From contig CM037588.1 of assembly GCA_021018995.1 (NCBI GenBank), positions 150,865,725-150,929,724 of the forward strand: DNA of 64,000 bases, in the 5' to 3' direction. Within the stretch, counting starts at the first letter, position 1. Every line of letters starts with the position of its first letter. The notes beneath the pieces were generated by a model that saw nothing but the letters and a program-made list of their open reading frames with translations, was not told the origin of the DNA and ran no database searches. The position numbers were made by a program, and so were the translations under genes. Below, piece by piece: positions 33,050 through 43,600 of this stretch. This DNA is from Chloranthus sessilifolius (lineage: Eukaryota; Streptophyta; Magnoliopsida; Chloranthales; Chloranthaceae).

Positions 33050-33849
33050 CAAAATATGACCTAAAATCAGAGTCTTAGACCACTTGCCAAGCTGTCAAAC
33101 AAGACGCTGGTTTGCATGCATTCGCGGGGCTACGAATTGGTCAATGCCTGAACTTGATATATCGGTTTGGCCAAAACCCGATACGTATTGCGGATACGTA
33201 TCGGTATCAGCCGATTTTTGATATCATGGTTCACGGGTAATGATGATTCACTATATTGATGATTCCACAAAAATACAAGAACACTTAAGTCTTATCAAAG
33301 CTTTCCACAAAATTTTAGATAAGTTTACCAAAGCTTTATAATGATATATCAACTCTCTAATTTGTCTAAGAACTTTTTCCTTATATAGAAGATACTAAAT
33401 CCTACTAATATAATAGAGACTACTAAATACGGAATATTAACACAACTGGGTCATCGTCAGGTTGCTCGACCGGGAACCAAAGTTGCTTGAGTGACTTAAA
33501 CCCGAAAGTTTGCCTGTTACATGAGTAAACTGATTGCTCGAGCGACTTATACCAGTAAGTTGGCCCCATTGGGCGACCCATATCGCTTGAGCAGATTTGG
33601 TTCCCGCTCGAGCTAGCTCTAGGAAGTTATAACCTAAAACAATAATTCTCCACCTGACTCTAAGCTTCACCATGTGCTCTTTCCTTCGATCATCGCTAAA
33701 CTCGTTTCACCGCTGCCACCACCACCCCGAGGGCGCCCAAACCTGTTGAGCATTAATCAAATCCAAACAATGTTTAGACTTGACCACCAGTACCATCTTT
33801 TTCATTATATCCGCAGGATTGTCTTTCGTACTCACCTTCTTCAAAGATA

Positions 33850-34090
33850 TCTCGCCATTTTTTATTACTTCTTATACGAAGTCATACCGTATATCAATGT
33901 ACTTGATACGAGCATGATATACATGATTTTTTGTAAAGTAAATAGCACTCTGGCTATCGCAGAACACATAAACACTTTCTTGTGAGATCTTCAAATCACC
34001 AACTAAGCCCTGAAGCCATAATGCTTCTTTCATTGTCATATACTTTACCTCCATAGTAGACAAAGCCACTATATCCTATAACATCGACCT
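33850..34090 (-). pseudogene. Copia RNase H relic
   Basis: The C-terminal RNase H of Copia is readable as LSTMEVKYMTMKEALWLQGL, VYVFCDSQSAIYFTKN and HARIKYIDIRYDFV, matching the A.YMA..EA.WL..L / CDSQSAI.L / H.RTKHID.R.HF landmarks. The usual Glu of the AEAEY box is present as MEVKY. The downstream end runs into stops before the 3' LTR. Confidence 0.8.
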
Positions 34091-34169
34091 CCAGCCAATA
34101 GAGTATTCACTGCCTTTGAGTTCTCCATCTCATACCGTGAGAATGCCTTCTCCAGATAACTCTTCTGTG

Positions 34170-34720
34170 TCAGACACAACTACCCTTTCTGTATGTCTCT
34201 TTGAATCTCTATCCGAAGAATTTTTCTTCTTACGCCAAGATCCTTCATCTCAAACTTTATGCTAAGTTGAGATTTCAACTTGTTGATCTCCAACATGCTC
34301 TTTACAGCTATGAGTGTGTCATTAGCATATAAGAGAAGATAAACAAATGAGCAATCCGCTAGCCAACATGAACCCTTCATGTTGGCTCATATAGATCTTC
34401 TCCAAATCACAATGTAGAAATGTCATTTCCACATCGAGTTGCTCTAACTCTAAGTCCAACTGTGCTACAATTGATAACAAAATTCAAATTAAAGTGTATT
34501 TCACAATCGGTAAAAACACCTCATTGTAATTAATTCATTCCTTTTGTGCATAGCCCATTGCTATCAACTGGGCCTTGTACCTTATACCACTACTTTCCAA
34601 ATAACCCTATTTCTTTTTATAAACATACTTGCACCCAATCACTCTCTTATTCTTAGGTAACTCTGTCAATTTTTAAGTCTGATTCTTATAAAGAGAATCC
34701 ATCTATTCATCCATTGCGAC
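34170..34720 (-). pseudogene. Copia reverse-transcriptase relic
   Basis: VYLLLYANDTLIAVKSMLEI corresponds to the catalytic YVDDMLIA box; the double aspartate is now AND, so the active site is damaged. LKSQLSIKFEMKDLGV follows, then a ...KILRIEIQRD landmark. Upstream RT sequence at 34380-34720 is broken into several frames, including a stretch encoding the ECIHKKK.IG-like connection. Confidence 0.75.
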
Positions 34721-35149
34721 TTTCCATTCCTGTGCACATCTTCCACTGATTGCATCCTTAAATGAAAATGACTCATTGCCATCCAATGTCAACGCATAGG
34801 CGACCATATCCTCATGACCTTTGCGAATTGGTGCTTTAGCATTCCTTTTGAAATTTCCACCCGTTAAGGATTTCTCTGGCTCTCTCTCAACTGTTTCTAC
34901 ACTTGAAATTTTTACACCTTTTTCTGATGTAGTAACTGTAGGAGTTTTTAACTTTACCTCGGACTAATCTTTCGCTAACTCTTTAATTTCCATGCTTTGT
35001 TTGTTAGAAGTTTGCATAACATATTCATCAAAGGTCATATATCTACTGATCACAACTTTATTCTGCTTGAGACACCATAACCTGTATCATTTCACATCAT
35101 CTGCATACCTTAAGAAAATCACTTTCTTAGCTCTTGGGTCCATTTTAAT

Positions 35150-35720
35150 ATCTCTTACGGTAATTTGTTTACTAGATAGCATGCCTCAACCCAGAACTCT
35201 CTACCCAATCCAGCATTAGATAACATACATCTTGCTTTTTCAAGTAGAGTTCTATTCATGCGTTTTACTATCTCATTTTGTTGCGGTGTATTCCTCAGTG
35301 TGAAGTGCTTAACAATACCGTTGTCTTCACAGAACTCTTGAAATTGTCCACTGTTGTACTCGCCACCATTATCGGTTCTCAACCGCTTAACCTTCCTTTC
35401 AGTCTGATTCTCAAACAATATTTTTCATATCTTGAAGATTTTCAATACCTCATCTTTACTCTTTATCATGTAGATCTATACATACCGAGAGTAATTGTTA
35501 ATGAAAGAGACGAAGTACCTAACACTACCTCTAGAAGGAACCTTTGAACGCCCATATATCTGAATGTATATAATCTAATGTGCCTTTCGTAGTGTGAACC
35601 GTTGTGTTGAACTTAACCCTACACTATTTTCCTGAAGACACAATGCTCACAAAAATCGACTTTGTCAGCCTTTACACCTTTCAACAAGCCATGCTTGCTC
35701 AACTTTGTCATCCCTCTTTC
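35150..35720 (-). pseudogene. Copia integrase relic
   Basis: FCEHCVF (the second half of the HHCC zinc site) lies near 35640. The core domain has VKRLRTDNGGEYNSGQF and TPQQNEIVKRMNRTLLEKA, then FWVEACYLVNKLP. The DNGGE aspartate is present; the catalytic Glu position reads E in NEIVKRMN. Frames change between the zinc site and the core. Confidence 0.85.
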
Positions 35721-35731
35721 TTACATCTGTT

Positions 35732-36180
35732 CTAGCCGCATGTGCCATAGCAGTGTAGAGGACAAATGTCTTCTTCTAACTTAGATACCACCACTCCACT
35801 TGTCACTGTACTCCTTGATAGAAAGTAAAGGGTCTCAACCTTTTTCATTTTCATCACAACCAAAGATTCCTTTGTCACCTTCAAAACTCCATCTTGAGTT
35901 ACAAACTTGAGCCCATTAGAGTTTAGTGTACTAAGCAATATGAGGTTCTTCTTTAGTTCCGAAATATGGCATACATCGGTCAATGCTCTCACAACCCCAT
36001 TGTGCATTTTTATTCTAATACTCTCATTTTCAACTGTTTTACAAGCCATATTGTTACCTGCCAAAATCGTTCCACCATGCACCTATTTATAAGATGTGAA
36101 CCAATCCCTATTGGGACACATGTGGTAGGAACACCCTAAATCAAATATTCATGCATTCTGTGAGTATTTATTAGAAGCCA
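35732..36180 (-). pseudogene. Copia protease and GAG-pre-integrase relic
   Basis: IFDLGCSYHMCPNRDWF, the protease active-site region (D-S-G altered to D-L-G), lies near 36095-36150. It is preceded by an in-frame TGA. The GAG-pre-integrase part follows with GNNMACKTV, IRIKMHNGVVRALTDV and LKKNLILLSTLNSNGLKF in a 116-codon open frame. Confidence 0.8.
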
Positions 36181-36369
36181 TTAACAATACGTTCTTATCA
36201 TTATCTGGAGCTTGTTCGGCTATACCAGCTTCATCAATAACCCCTTTCCACTTCTTATCCTGAGCATCGTTCCTTCTTGATTTAGATATGGACTTTGATC
36301 TATTCCTTCCAGTCTTATGACCCTCTGATATTCTCCTAACAAAAAAGTCATCTGCTTGTGTATCACCAT

Positions 36370-36955
36370 CTTAACCTTTCTTCCTCATGTTATTTCAAAG
36401 CAGTGTCGTTGTAATCGAGTCCAGTTCAATAGTTTCCTTCCCATAGTATAAATTAGTAACTAGGTGCTCATAAGAATCGGGGAGAGAAGACAAAAGCAAT
36501 AGTATTTTGTCTTCATCCTTAACCTCTTCTCCAATATTTAATAATTCAAATATTATTCTATTAAATCCATTGAGATGTTCGTTGAGAGGAGTGCATTACT
36601 TCATGTGCAACTTGTATAGTTGTTCTTGAGATAGAGACGACTCATCAGAGATTTCATCATATTGAGACTCCAATTTATCCCACTGCACGGTCACGGAGTT
36701 CTCCGGCTTCACATTATACATAATCTCTTTTACTAGACATAGCCGGATCGTACTACATGCTTGAAGTTCAAATTCTTCTCAATTATCATCGGACATATCC
36801 GCAGGCTCACCCATAAGCCATTTTAACGCCTTGTGCAGCCCCTGTTGAATCAAGATATCCTGGACTTGTACTTGCCACATGCCGAAATTAATCTTTCCGT
36901 CGAATTTCTCAACCTTAAACCTCACGTTCGTAACTTTTACGGAATTCGATGCCAT
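36370..36955 (-). pseudogene. Copia gag relic
   Basis: Starts at the ATG at 36955 with MASNSVKVTNVRFKVEKFDG, then FGMWQVQVQDILIQQGLHKAL, WLMGEPADMSDD and, after a TGA, a UBN2-type gag core (CLVKEIMY, LYKLHMK, LNEHLNGFNRI, LLLLSSLPDSYEHLV). Several stops are present. A CCHC knuckle was not found, perhaps deleted. The leader between the gag start and the LTR carries the primer site. Confidence 0.8.
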
Positions 36956-36984
36956 CACTGATCGTAGAACATAAACCTAATATC

Positions 36985-36997
36985 TATGATACCAATT
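36985..36997 (-). other. Primer-binding site relic of the Copia element
   Basis: On the minus strand TGGTATCATAGAT, two mismatches in twelve from the initiator-Met tRNA complement, a few bases inside the 5' LTR. Confidence 0.7.
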
Positions 36998-37000
36998 TAT

Positions 37001-37539
37001 TGTATGGAAGCTCTCAAATTAACCAATGAGCTCACAATGAACGATCAAATAAGAATGCAAAATAAAAGTAAATCAAACATAATCACACAAGAAACAAAAT
37101 TTATGTGGCTAGGCAATTTGCCTACGTCGGGCAACGATGATTCACTGTATTGATGATTCCATAAGAAAACAAAAATACTCAAGCCTCACCAAAGCTCTCC
37201 ATAAAATCCTAGATAAGTTTACCAAAGCTTTACAATGATATCTCAACTCTCTAATTCATCAAAGAGTTTTTCCCTTATATAGAAAACACTAAATCCTACT
37301 TCTAATCTAAGAGAAACTTCTAAATACGGAGTATTAACACAACTGGTCGTTGCCGGGTCACTCAAACGGGAACCAAAGTCTCTTGAACGCCTTAGACCCG
37401 AAAGTTTTCCCTTTACATGAGTGCATTGGTCGGTCGAGCGACTTACACCAGAAAGTTGGCCCCATTGGGCTACCCACCTTGCTCGAGCGGATTTGGTTCC
37501 CACTCAAGCGAGCTCTAAGAAGTTAGAGCCTAAATAACA
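37001..37539 (-). repeat. 5' LTR of the Copia element (539 bp)
   Basis: Runs, on the minus strand, from TGTTATTTAGGC to CTTCCATACA. It carries a TTATATAGG-type promoter box (CCTATATAAGG region, near 37275). The matching target duplication TAGAG lies beyond it. Confidence 0.85.
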
Positions 37540-37696
37540 TAGAGGATGTCCTGGACTCCCAAATAACTTATGATTGAGATTATACCACCTGCTGAGGAGA
37601 CCCATTACAGAGCCCGTTGAAAAGAAGGTAGTTTTTTAAGAGTCTTCAACAATGGTATAGTAGAAAAGTATGAGGCATTTACAATACTAATTCTTA

Positions 37697-38073
37697 GGGT
37701 ACGTTTGGTTCATTGTAATTGGTTCCCTGTAAAAATCACTTTACCTGTAAAATGATGCTGACTAGATTATATATAAATTTTACTTTTTCTCATGTAAAAT
37801 ACATGTTTGTTTCACCGTAAAATTTTGGTGCAAAATTCACTTTTTGTAAAAAATAAAGCCTTTGGGGTTTGCTTTTTTACTTTTGCAAGTAATATTTTAA
37901 TATTACGAGCCATCACCCTCGTAAGTCAAAAAAATTACAAGTAATTTTTGTAGCACAATCCACGAGAAATTACGATGAAACAAACGACTTTTGGTGTAAA
38001 AAATAGAGCTGTTGGAGTGATATTACAAGCTTTACATGTAATATCCCCCTTTACATTGAAACGAACGTACCCC
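37697..38073. mobile_element. MITE, 377 bp, with GGGTACGTTTGG termini
   Basis: The left end GGGTACGTTTGGTTCATTGTAA returns inverted on the right as TTACATTGAAACGAACGTACCC. Internal TTACATGTAA/TTTTACTTG words are also mirrored. A TTA precedes the left end, but the right flank is CTT, so the target duplication is uncertain. The termini resemble PIF/Harbinger Tourist-like MITEs. Confidence 0.7.
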
Positions 38074-38212
38074 TTCGTGTAATTGTGTATCCTGTTTCAG
38101 CTTTACTCCCCTCTCGATATATGTGTGATATTTCCCATGTGTAATCTAAAGAATTTCATTGATACTACTGCCTATAATAACTTCTAATTTCACCACCAAA
38201 TCCGATTTGATT

Positions 38213-38401
38213 TTAAATTGGATGGAGCTGGTTGAAATGTTTCTTGTAAAGAGTATTTCCATGCGGCACGGCTACGAAATCAGTAACATTGTTTGTAGAA
38301 TAGCCAACAGTTCCCATGAACCCCACTAAAAACATCCAGTTTGGTCTCTGAGCTGCCATCCAAAACCAGTTATCCTTCGGTTGCCTGCAGCAGCACGTCA
38401 C
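38213..38401 (-). CDS. Small unrecognised ORF, possible 3' exon
   Basis: The minus-strand frame ends ...NWFWMAAQRPNWMFLV, then GFMGTVGYSTNNVTDFVAVP and HGNTLYKKHFNQLHPI before a stop. Composition and the ordered mix of polar and hydrophobic residues look more protein-like than most frames here. A CTGCAG acceptor-like sequence lies at the upstream end (38386-38391), so it could be a last exon or a retrocopy. I do not recognise the family and no neighbouring exon is evident. Confidence 0.25.
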   Translation of the reverse strand: MTCCCRQPKDNWFWMAAQRPNWMFLVGFMGTVGYSTNNVTDFVAVPHGNTLYKKHFNQLHPI

Positions 38402-39130
38402 AATTGAATTCGATTAAACCCAGTTTTCGACATTTTACAGTTATTGTTGGGTTCAGGAGTCTGACAAAATTCGAAATGGATGGATGATTCCAAGGTAGAA
38501 ATTGTGTTGTGTAAGCATTTCGGAGAGGGGAGTTTTCAGTTTAGATAAGAAGGGAGTGGGCATAAGGCGTGAGCTTTGATGTTTAACCATCTTCCTTTCT
38601 ATCCAGAGAACCCATTATTTTTGTTGGGTTAAGTTTACGAGGAAGGAGTTCAAAAATTGGGCGAAATCTGATTTTGTGGAGTATTATAACTCCATCGTGT
38701 TGGTTGCGTATTTTTTGTTTTTGCTTGAGGGTGTTTGAACCCTTTGTTCTCTTTCAGCTTCTTCTTTTTGATCTGTTGTACTTTCATTTTATCAATATAA
38801 GTAATCAAAAAAAAAGTTTTCTTTCGAAATTTTTACAGAAGGAAGAGACAGGATAAACAAATTCCCACCAACTTTTCCCACATCTCGGTTGGATTTTTTT
38901 GTGTGCCAATTTTTACGGTAGAAAATAGATACAGTAAGTATTATTCAGATGTTTCAGTTTTTTAGGCCCATGGAACTCATAGCCATTCTTCCAGAATGAC
39001 ACACTCTGTATAATGGATAATAAGATAATTTCTCTCACGTGTTTTTCACCGAGATTACATTGCTATTTGTAATAGTTATACAAAGGCATTTACGGTAAGT
39101 AAGTGGCATTACAATTACATTATAGCTAGT
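38402..39130. other. Intergenic, no gene recognised
   Basis: T-rich sequence with an AATAAG/poly-A stretch at 38794-38815; open frames are short and not recognised. Confidence 0.5.
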
Positions 39131-39150
39131 GATTTACAGTGAGTATTTTT

Positions 39151-40139
39151 ATTTTATTTTTTTCGATCACTAAAGTTGTAATTTTATTGAAGAACTAATA
39201 TAAACAGCCGAGACCAAGAGAAGGACAAACTAGTCCTCAAAACAAGAGAAAAGCAAGAACATAAAGAACATATAGCAGCAACAACACTACATGAAAAAGA
39301 AAAAAAAAATACCTTACCACCCCCTACACCAGCATACACCCCCAACTCTTCCCTATCAGCAGGTTAGGGGGCCGTAACATCATAACCTGAACCTGATTGT
39401 GCCCCAAAGCGACGCCCCGGAGGCTAGCCCAAGCAGAGAACGAAGCTGAAATATGGTCAGCAACACTGGTGACTAATCGACTTATCGACTTCTCCCATGA
39501 AAAATCCTAAGATTCTGCTCTCGCCATAAGGCCCAGCATACTATAATCGGAATAATGCTAACTATCAGAAGATATCTCCGAAAAGCGGAAATTTCAGCCA
39601 GCGTCGATCTACATGGAATGTGTAAACACCCCTGAAAATTCATCCCACTCCTAAACCGACTCCATACCATTTAGGAAAACGAGCACAGCAGCATCGAATG
39701 CTCCGTGGATTCTGCATCCTGACAACATAAGTTGCATCTGTTTAGCATTTGAATCCCCCTTCTGTTGAGCAAGTCCATCGTCTTGATTCGTGTATGAGCC
39801 ACACGCCATGTAAAGAGAATGGATCTAGCCGGAGCTTGCACCTTCCATATCCCCGTCCAGACATGGCCGATAAGAGGTTTCCTTCAGAGATAATTATAGT
39901 CCGATCTAACCGAAAAGATGCCGTCTTTTGTACCCGCCCATTTTCTAGTATCTGCCCTATCATTCAGCTGCGGGAAAGCCATCAAAATCGCCGACAGATA
40001 ACCCAATTCTTCAGCTTCAGCAGGCCTTAACTCACGCAGGACCTCGACCACTCTTGGTATCCATCAGCAGTTCTCACACAATAAGCCACCATATCACCTT
40101 TCTTACAGCACAGATTATAGATTCTAAGATATACAACAC
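39151..40139 (-). mobile_element. 5'-truncated LINE (L1-type) with 20-bp target duplications
   Basis: Minus-strand zf-RVT (reverse-transcriptase zinc-binding) landmarks are readable: LFTWRVAHTRIKTMDLLNRR, C after GGFK, and IIVCWALWREQNLRIFHGR. They are split by stops. The 3' end, at low coordinate, has an A-rich tail (T-rich on plus, 39151-39164). Flanks are 20-bp direct repeats starting GATTT(A/T)CAGTGAGT, 18 of 20 identical (39131-39150, 40140-40159). It is a classic target-primed insertion truncated at its 5' end. Confidence 0.8.
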
Positions 40140-40159
40140 GATTTTCAGTGAGTGTTTTT

Positions 40160-40520
40160 TAAATTTAAAAGTTGCCAACTTGGAAGATTCACAAGGATAA
40201 GCTTTCATTATAGTTTTCGGTCAAAGAAAAAAAAGCTTTCATTAGAGCTTAGATTTGATTGGAGTCGTTGGAGATTGCGATCTTGATGGAGCGGATAAAT
40301 CAAATTTGCATTTGAATTGGTGAGAGGTTGTATTGAAAATGTATTACTAACACCCTCCAAGCAGCGGAGACAGAGTGTTCCATTTTTACCCTCATTCCAC
40401 ATCAGGGAAACAGGTTGTGGCTTGACTAGTAGAGTGAGTTATCAACTTGAACTTTAGGAGCTCATTTTGCAAGCAGGGTCTAGTCTAGGGGTAAAAATGG
40501 AAAATGTATTACTAACACCC
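40160..40520. other. Intergenic with a 21-bp exact direct repeat
   Basis: The 21-mer beginning GAAAATGTATTACTAAC occurs at 40335-40355 and 40500-40520. Between the copies are the mirrored words CCATTTTTACCCT and GGGGTAAAAATGG. The second copy abuts the start of the recognisable Copia coding relic, so it may record a rearrangement at that border. Confidence 0.6.
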
Positions 40521-42205
40521 ATCATACCAATCCTGTTAAGTTACCCACAGGTTACACTCTTCATTTTCACACATTGGGACGGTAACATTGTCATCAAATT
40601 TATCCTTAACCAATGTCCTTTGTGTTTCCAAATTTCAGTTTAATCTTTTATCCATTAGCAAACTAACTTCAAGTTTAAATGGTGCTGCCATCTTTTATCT
40701 GTCTTTTTTTGTGTTTCAGGATCTGCCATCGAAAAAGCTGATTGGAATGAGTGAAGTTCGTGATGGGCTCTACCACGACAACCCCTGCCATCCACCATGT
40801 CCACCAGTCAACATTGCATCTCCAATATTTGGGTGCTCGATCCACCATATTTGTCCGATAATGGTGCAGAATTTCTCTCTAACCAAATGCAGTACTTTTT
40901 CTATAATCGTGGCGTTATTCATGAACGCACGTGTAGAAATACCCCAGCTAAATGGGGTTGCTGAATGCAAAGTCCGACATCTCCTCAATGTTGCACGGTT
41001 TTTACGTTTTCAATTTCATATCCCTATCACTTTTTGGGGCGAATGCATCTTGACTGCAACCTATTTAATTAATAGGATTCCTACTCCCAACTTGAAGAAC
41101 AAATCACCACATGAATTACTCTTCAAATCTCCTCCCACCTATGACCATCTTTGTGTTTTTGGATGCCTTTGCCATTCACAAACACTTCGCACTTTTCGTA
41201 ATAAATTTCTCCCCTTCCCCGAGCCTGCAAATGTGTCTTTATTGGCTATCCGTTTGGTCAAAAGGCATATCGAGTTTATGACCTTAGCACCAATCGCATT
41301 TTTACCTCCCGAGATGTTGTCTTTATGTAACATGAATTCCCATTTCCGTCTCTACCCTCAACACCGTCAACTCCCCAAGCCGTTAGCTCATCTCCAATCT
41401 CTGATATCCCTTCACAAATAACCGAACCAAACCCATTACCATCAACTCCATCAACATTATCACCTAACCCAACCGACTGCACTTCCTCTCAACCACCACC
41501 CACCTCCACCAATGCCCAACCGGCCTCATCGAACCATCAGCAATCCATCTTATCTCCAACCTTATCCAATTGCTCTACCAAATCTTCACTCTCCGATCAG
41601 CACATGGCAGGTACTGCACCCATTATCCAACACCATTGCCTATGATCGTCTCTCCCAAACATTTAGCCTTTTTAACTGGTATTTCTCACCATGTTGAACC
41701 CAAAACTTTTACCCAAGCAATGAAACACACTCATTGGCATGATGATTTGGCTACTGAATTTCAAGCATTAGAGGCAAATAAAACATGGACACTCCAATAC
41801 TTACCTCTAGGCAAGAGAGCCATCAGATGCAAATGGGTGTATAAAGTCAAACATCATGCAGATGGCTCCGTTGAACGTTTCAAGGCCTGCCTCGTGGCCA
41901 AGGGTTATACTCAAATTGAAGGCCTCGACTACCATGCCACTTTTGCTCCCGTGGCAAAGCATGTCACCATACCTTGCCTACTTGCGGTTGCAGCTGCACG
42001 TAACTGGCTCCTTCACCAACCCGACGCTCACAATGCATTTCTTCATGGCGATCTTCATGAAGAAGTCTACATGAATATTCCGCCGGGTTTTGCGAAACAG
42101 GGGAAGTGTGTATGCCGTCTTATCAAATCACTATACGGACTCAAGCAAGCATCTCGAAATTGGTTTTTCAAATTTTCCTCCACTCTTCAACTAGCTGGAT
42201 ACCGT

Positions 42206-42536
42206 TGTAGAATTCCATGGGACTAACTCAACCTCACAAAACCAGCTTGTAAGGTGAGGAGTGCCCAGATTATATATAGACCAAAACCTCCAAGCCCACA
42301 GGCAATGTGCGACTATTCTAACACGCCCCCACACGTGTTGGTGGAATTGAGTCAAGCCAAATCATATGGACAATTGAATTGGGTGACGTGGAGTGGAGAA
42401 ATACCTGCTTTGATACCATGTAGAATTCCATGGGCCTAACTCAACCTCACAAAACCGGCTTGTAAGGTGAGGAGTGCCCAGATTATATATAGACAAAGAC
42501 CTCCAAGCCCACAGGCAATGCGGGACTGTTCTAACA
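42206..42536 (-). mobile_element. Intact TRIM, 331 bp, TSD ACCGT
   Basis: Two 118-bp LTRs (42206-42323 and 42419-42536) surround a 95-bp interior. Read on the minus strand the LTR starts TGTTAGAA.AGTC and ends GGAATTCTACA. The primer site TGGTATCAAAGC follows, and the purine tract GTGGGGGCG precedes the second LTR. A perfect 5-bp duplication ACCGT (42201-42205, 42537-42541) flanks it. It sits in the RT domain of a Copia relic, whose reading resumes on the other side. It has no coding capacity and needs proteins in trans. Confidence 0.95.
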
Positions 42537-42719
42537 ACCGTCAATCACAAGCTGATCACTCCCTTTTCACTTGCTCAACGGGACGATCTTTCACCGTTTT
42601 CCTTGTGTATGTTGATTGTTGAAAACATTCTCATCATGGGAAATGATGGCGCATCTATCATCAAGTTGAAGGAGTTTCTTGCCCAAAATTTTCACACCAA
42701 AGATTTGAGCACTTTTGAC

Positions 42720-42806
42720 AGCTGTCTTGAAGAATGTGAAGGGTGTATTTCCGTTGATTAAGGAAAATACCCTTGATACACCCTTGACATTCTTCAAGAC
42801 AGCGAG
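42720..42806. repeat. Inverted duplication (hairpin) inside the Copia relic
   Basis: GCTGTCTTGAAGAATGTGAA and following bases (from 42720) are mirrored by TTGACATTCTTCAAGACAGC (to 42805). The arms are about 28 bp with one mismatch around a 30-bp loop. The right arm is normal RT coding sequence (…TLDILQDS); the left arm replaces the expected LGIEVA region with its reverse complement. This looks like a templated repair event. Confidence 0.75.
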
Positions 42807-43435
42807 CACCTTGGAGCAAGGCCTGCTGCTTTTCCAATGGAGCAACATTTACATCTCACACTTGATCAAGGTGATCTCCTCCCTGACCCGACCATTTAGC
42901 GGCGGCTTGTGGGTCGATTAATTTATCTCACAATCATGCGCCCAGACATCGTCTATTCCATCTATCTTTTAAGCCAATTTATGCATCAGCCCAGACAACC
43001 TCACCATGATGCTGCCATTTGAGTGCTTCGATACATCAAATCTTCACATGGCCAAGGAAGTTTTTTGCCAACAGACTGCTCTTTTCAAATCTCTGGTGAT
43101 TCAGACTCCAATTGGGCAAGTTGTCCAACCACACGCCGCTCCACCACAGGTTATTTTACTATGCTCGGCAATAGTCCCATCTCTTGGAAATAAGAAAAAA
43201 CAATCTACTGTTTCTCGTTCATCGGCGGAGGCCGAATATTGCGCTATGGCCACTGCAACTTGTGAGCTCATTTGGCTACAGGCTTTGCTCCGTAATCTCA
43301 AAGTTCATCATCACTGTATTGTGACAATCAGGCATCATTACACATTGCCGACAATCCCATTTTTCAAGAGGAAACAAAGCTCATTGAGATTGCCAACATA
43401 CTCCACTCTTCTCCCCTCATGTATAAAATAGGAAG

Positions 43436-43600
43436 GAAGGACATATAACCTCCTCTTTAAGATCTCCATGGAGGAAAACATTCTTAACATTAAATCGCTG
43501 AGAGGCCAGGTCTTATGTGCCGCAAAAGATTTGAGGAGGTGAACTGAATTCAACTTGGCCACAGGCGCAAAGATGTCTTGATAATCAACACTAAAAATTT
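43436..43600 (-). pseudogene. Copia reverse-transcriptase fragment, minus strand
   Basis: YQDIFAPVAKLNSVHLLKSF and AAHKTWPLSD match the E.FAPVAK...VR.LLSLAA...WPL landmark. After a frameshift the NVFLHGDLKEEV box follows. The RT N-terminus is not found next to it; 43600-43830 is unrelated non-coding sequence. Confidence 0.75.

Larger units (their letters stand above)
32418..33228. mobile_element. hAT-like element, 811 bp, copy 3, inside the LTR
   Basis: Because the LTR sequence continues on both sides, the insert borders are well placed. It starts CAAGGTGTCAAAAC and ends TTTTTGATATCATG, an imperfect inverted terminus. Flanking octamers are GTCAACGG and GTTCACGG, six of eight identical. Ends carry the ATATCGG / CGATACGTATCGG words seen in copies 1 and 2. 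The centre contains a TA microsatellite and a tandem block of foldback-family sequence, so it has itself received other repeats. No transposase is encoded. Confidence 0.65.
32283..33641 (-). repeat. 3' LTR of the Copia element, split by an insertion
   Basis: Matches the 5' LTR at 37001 in two parts: 32283-32417 (AATGAACGGTCAAATAAGAA...) and 33229-33641 (ATGATTCACTATATTGATGATTCC... through CTAAAACA). The middle 811 bp is foreign. Confidence 0.85.
32283..37539 (-). mobile_element. Complete but inactive Copia retrotransposon (Tnt1-like), TSD TAGAG
   Basis: 5,257 bp bounded by a perfect 5-bp duplication TAGAG (32278-32282, 37540-37544). The 5' LTR is 37001-37539 and the 3' LTR 32283-33641. Removing an 811-bp insert from the latter leaves about 540 bp, the same length as the 5' LTR. 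Gag, protease, integrase, reverse transcriptase and RNase H follow in the Copia order on the minus strand, all broken by stops or frameshifts. A primer-site relic TGGTATCATAGAT borders the 5' LTR, and a purine tract AGGTGGAGAAT the 3' LTR. Confidence 0.9.
40521..43435 (+). pseudogene. Copia pol relic, plus strand
   Basis: In order: end of the protease region ([13 protein letters not shown]), GAG-pre-integrase ([20 protein letters not shown]), integrase core, reverse transcriptase and RNase H. The integrase core shows [38 protein letters not shown] and PHELLF; the part before it with HHCC and the first catalytic Asp is missing. RT shows KWVYKVKHHADGSVERFKA, LVAKGYTQIEGLDYHATFAP, FLHGDLHEEVYM and LYGLKQASRNWF. 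A TRIM interrupts it at 42206, and the YVDD box is frameshifted. RNase H shows [14 protein letters not shown] and ELIWLQALL. LTRs and gag are absent. At 43435 it meets another Copia relic in the opposite orientation. Confidence 0.85.
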
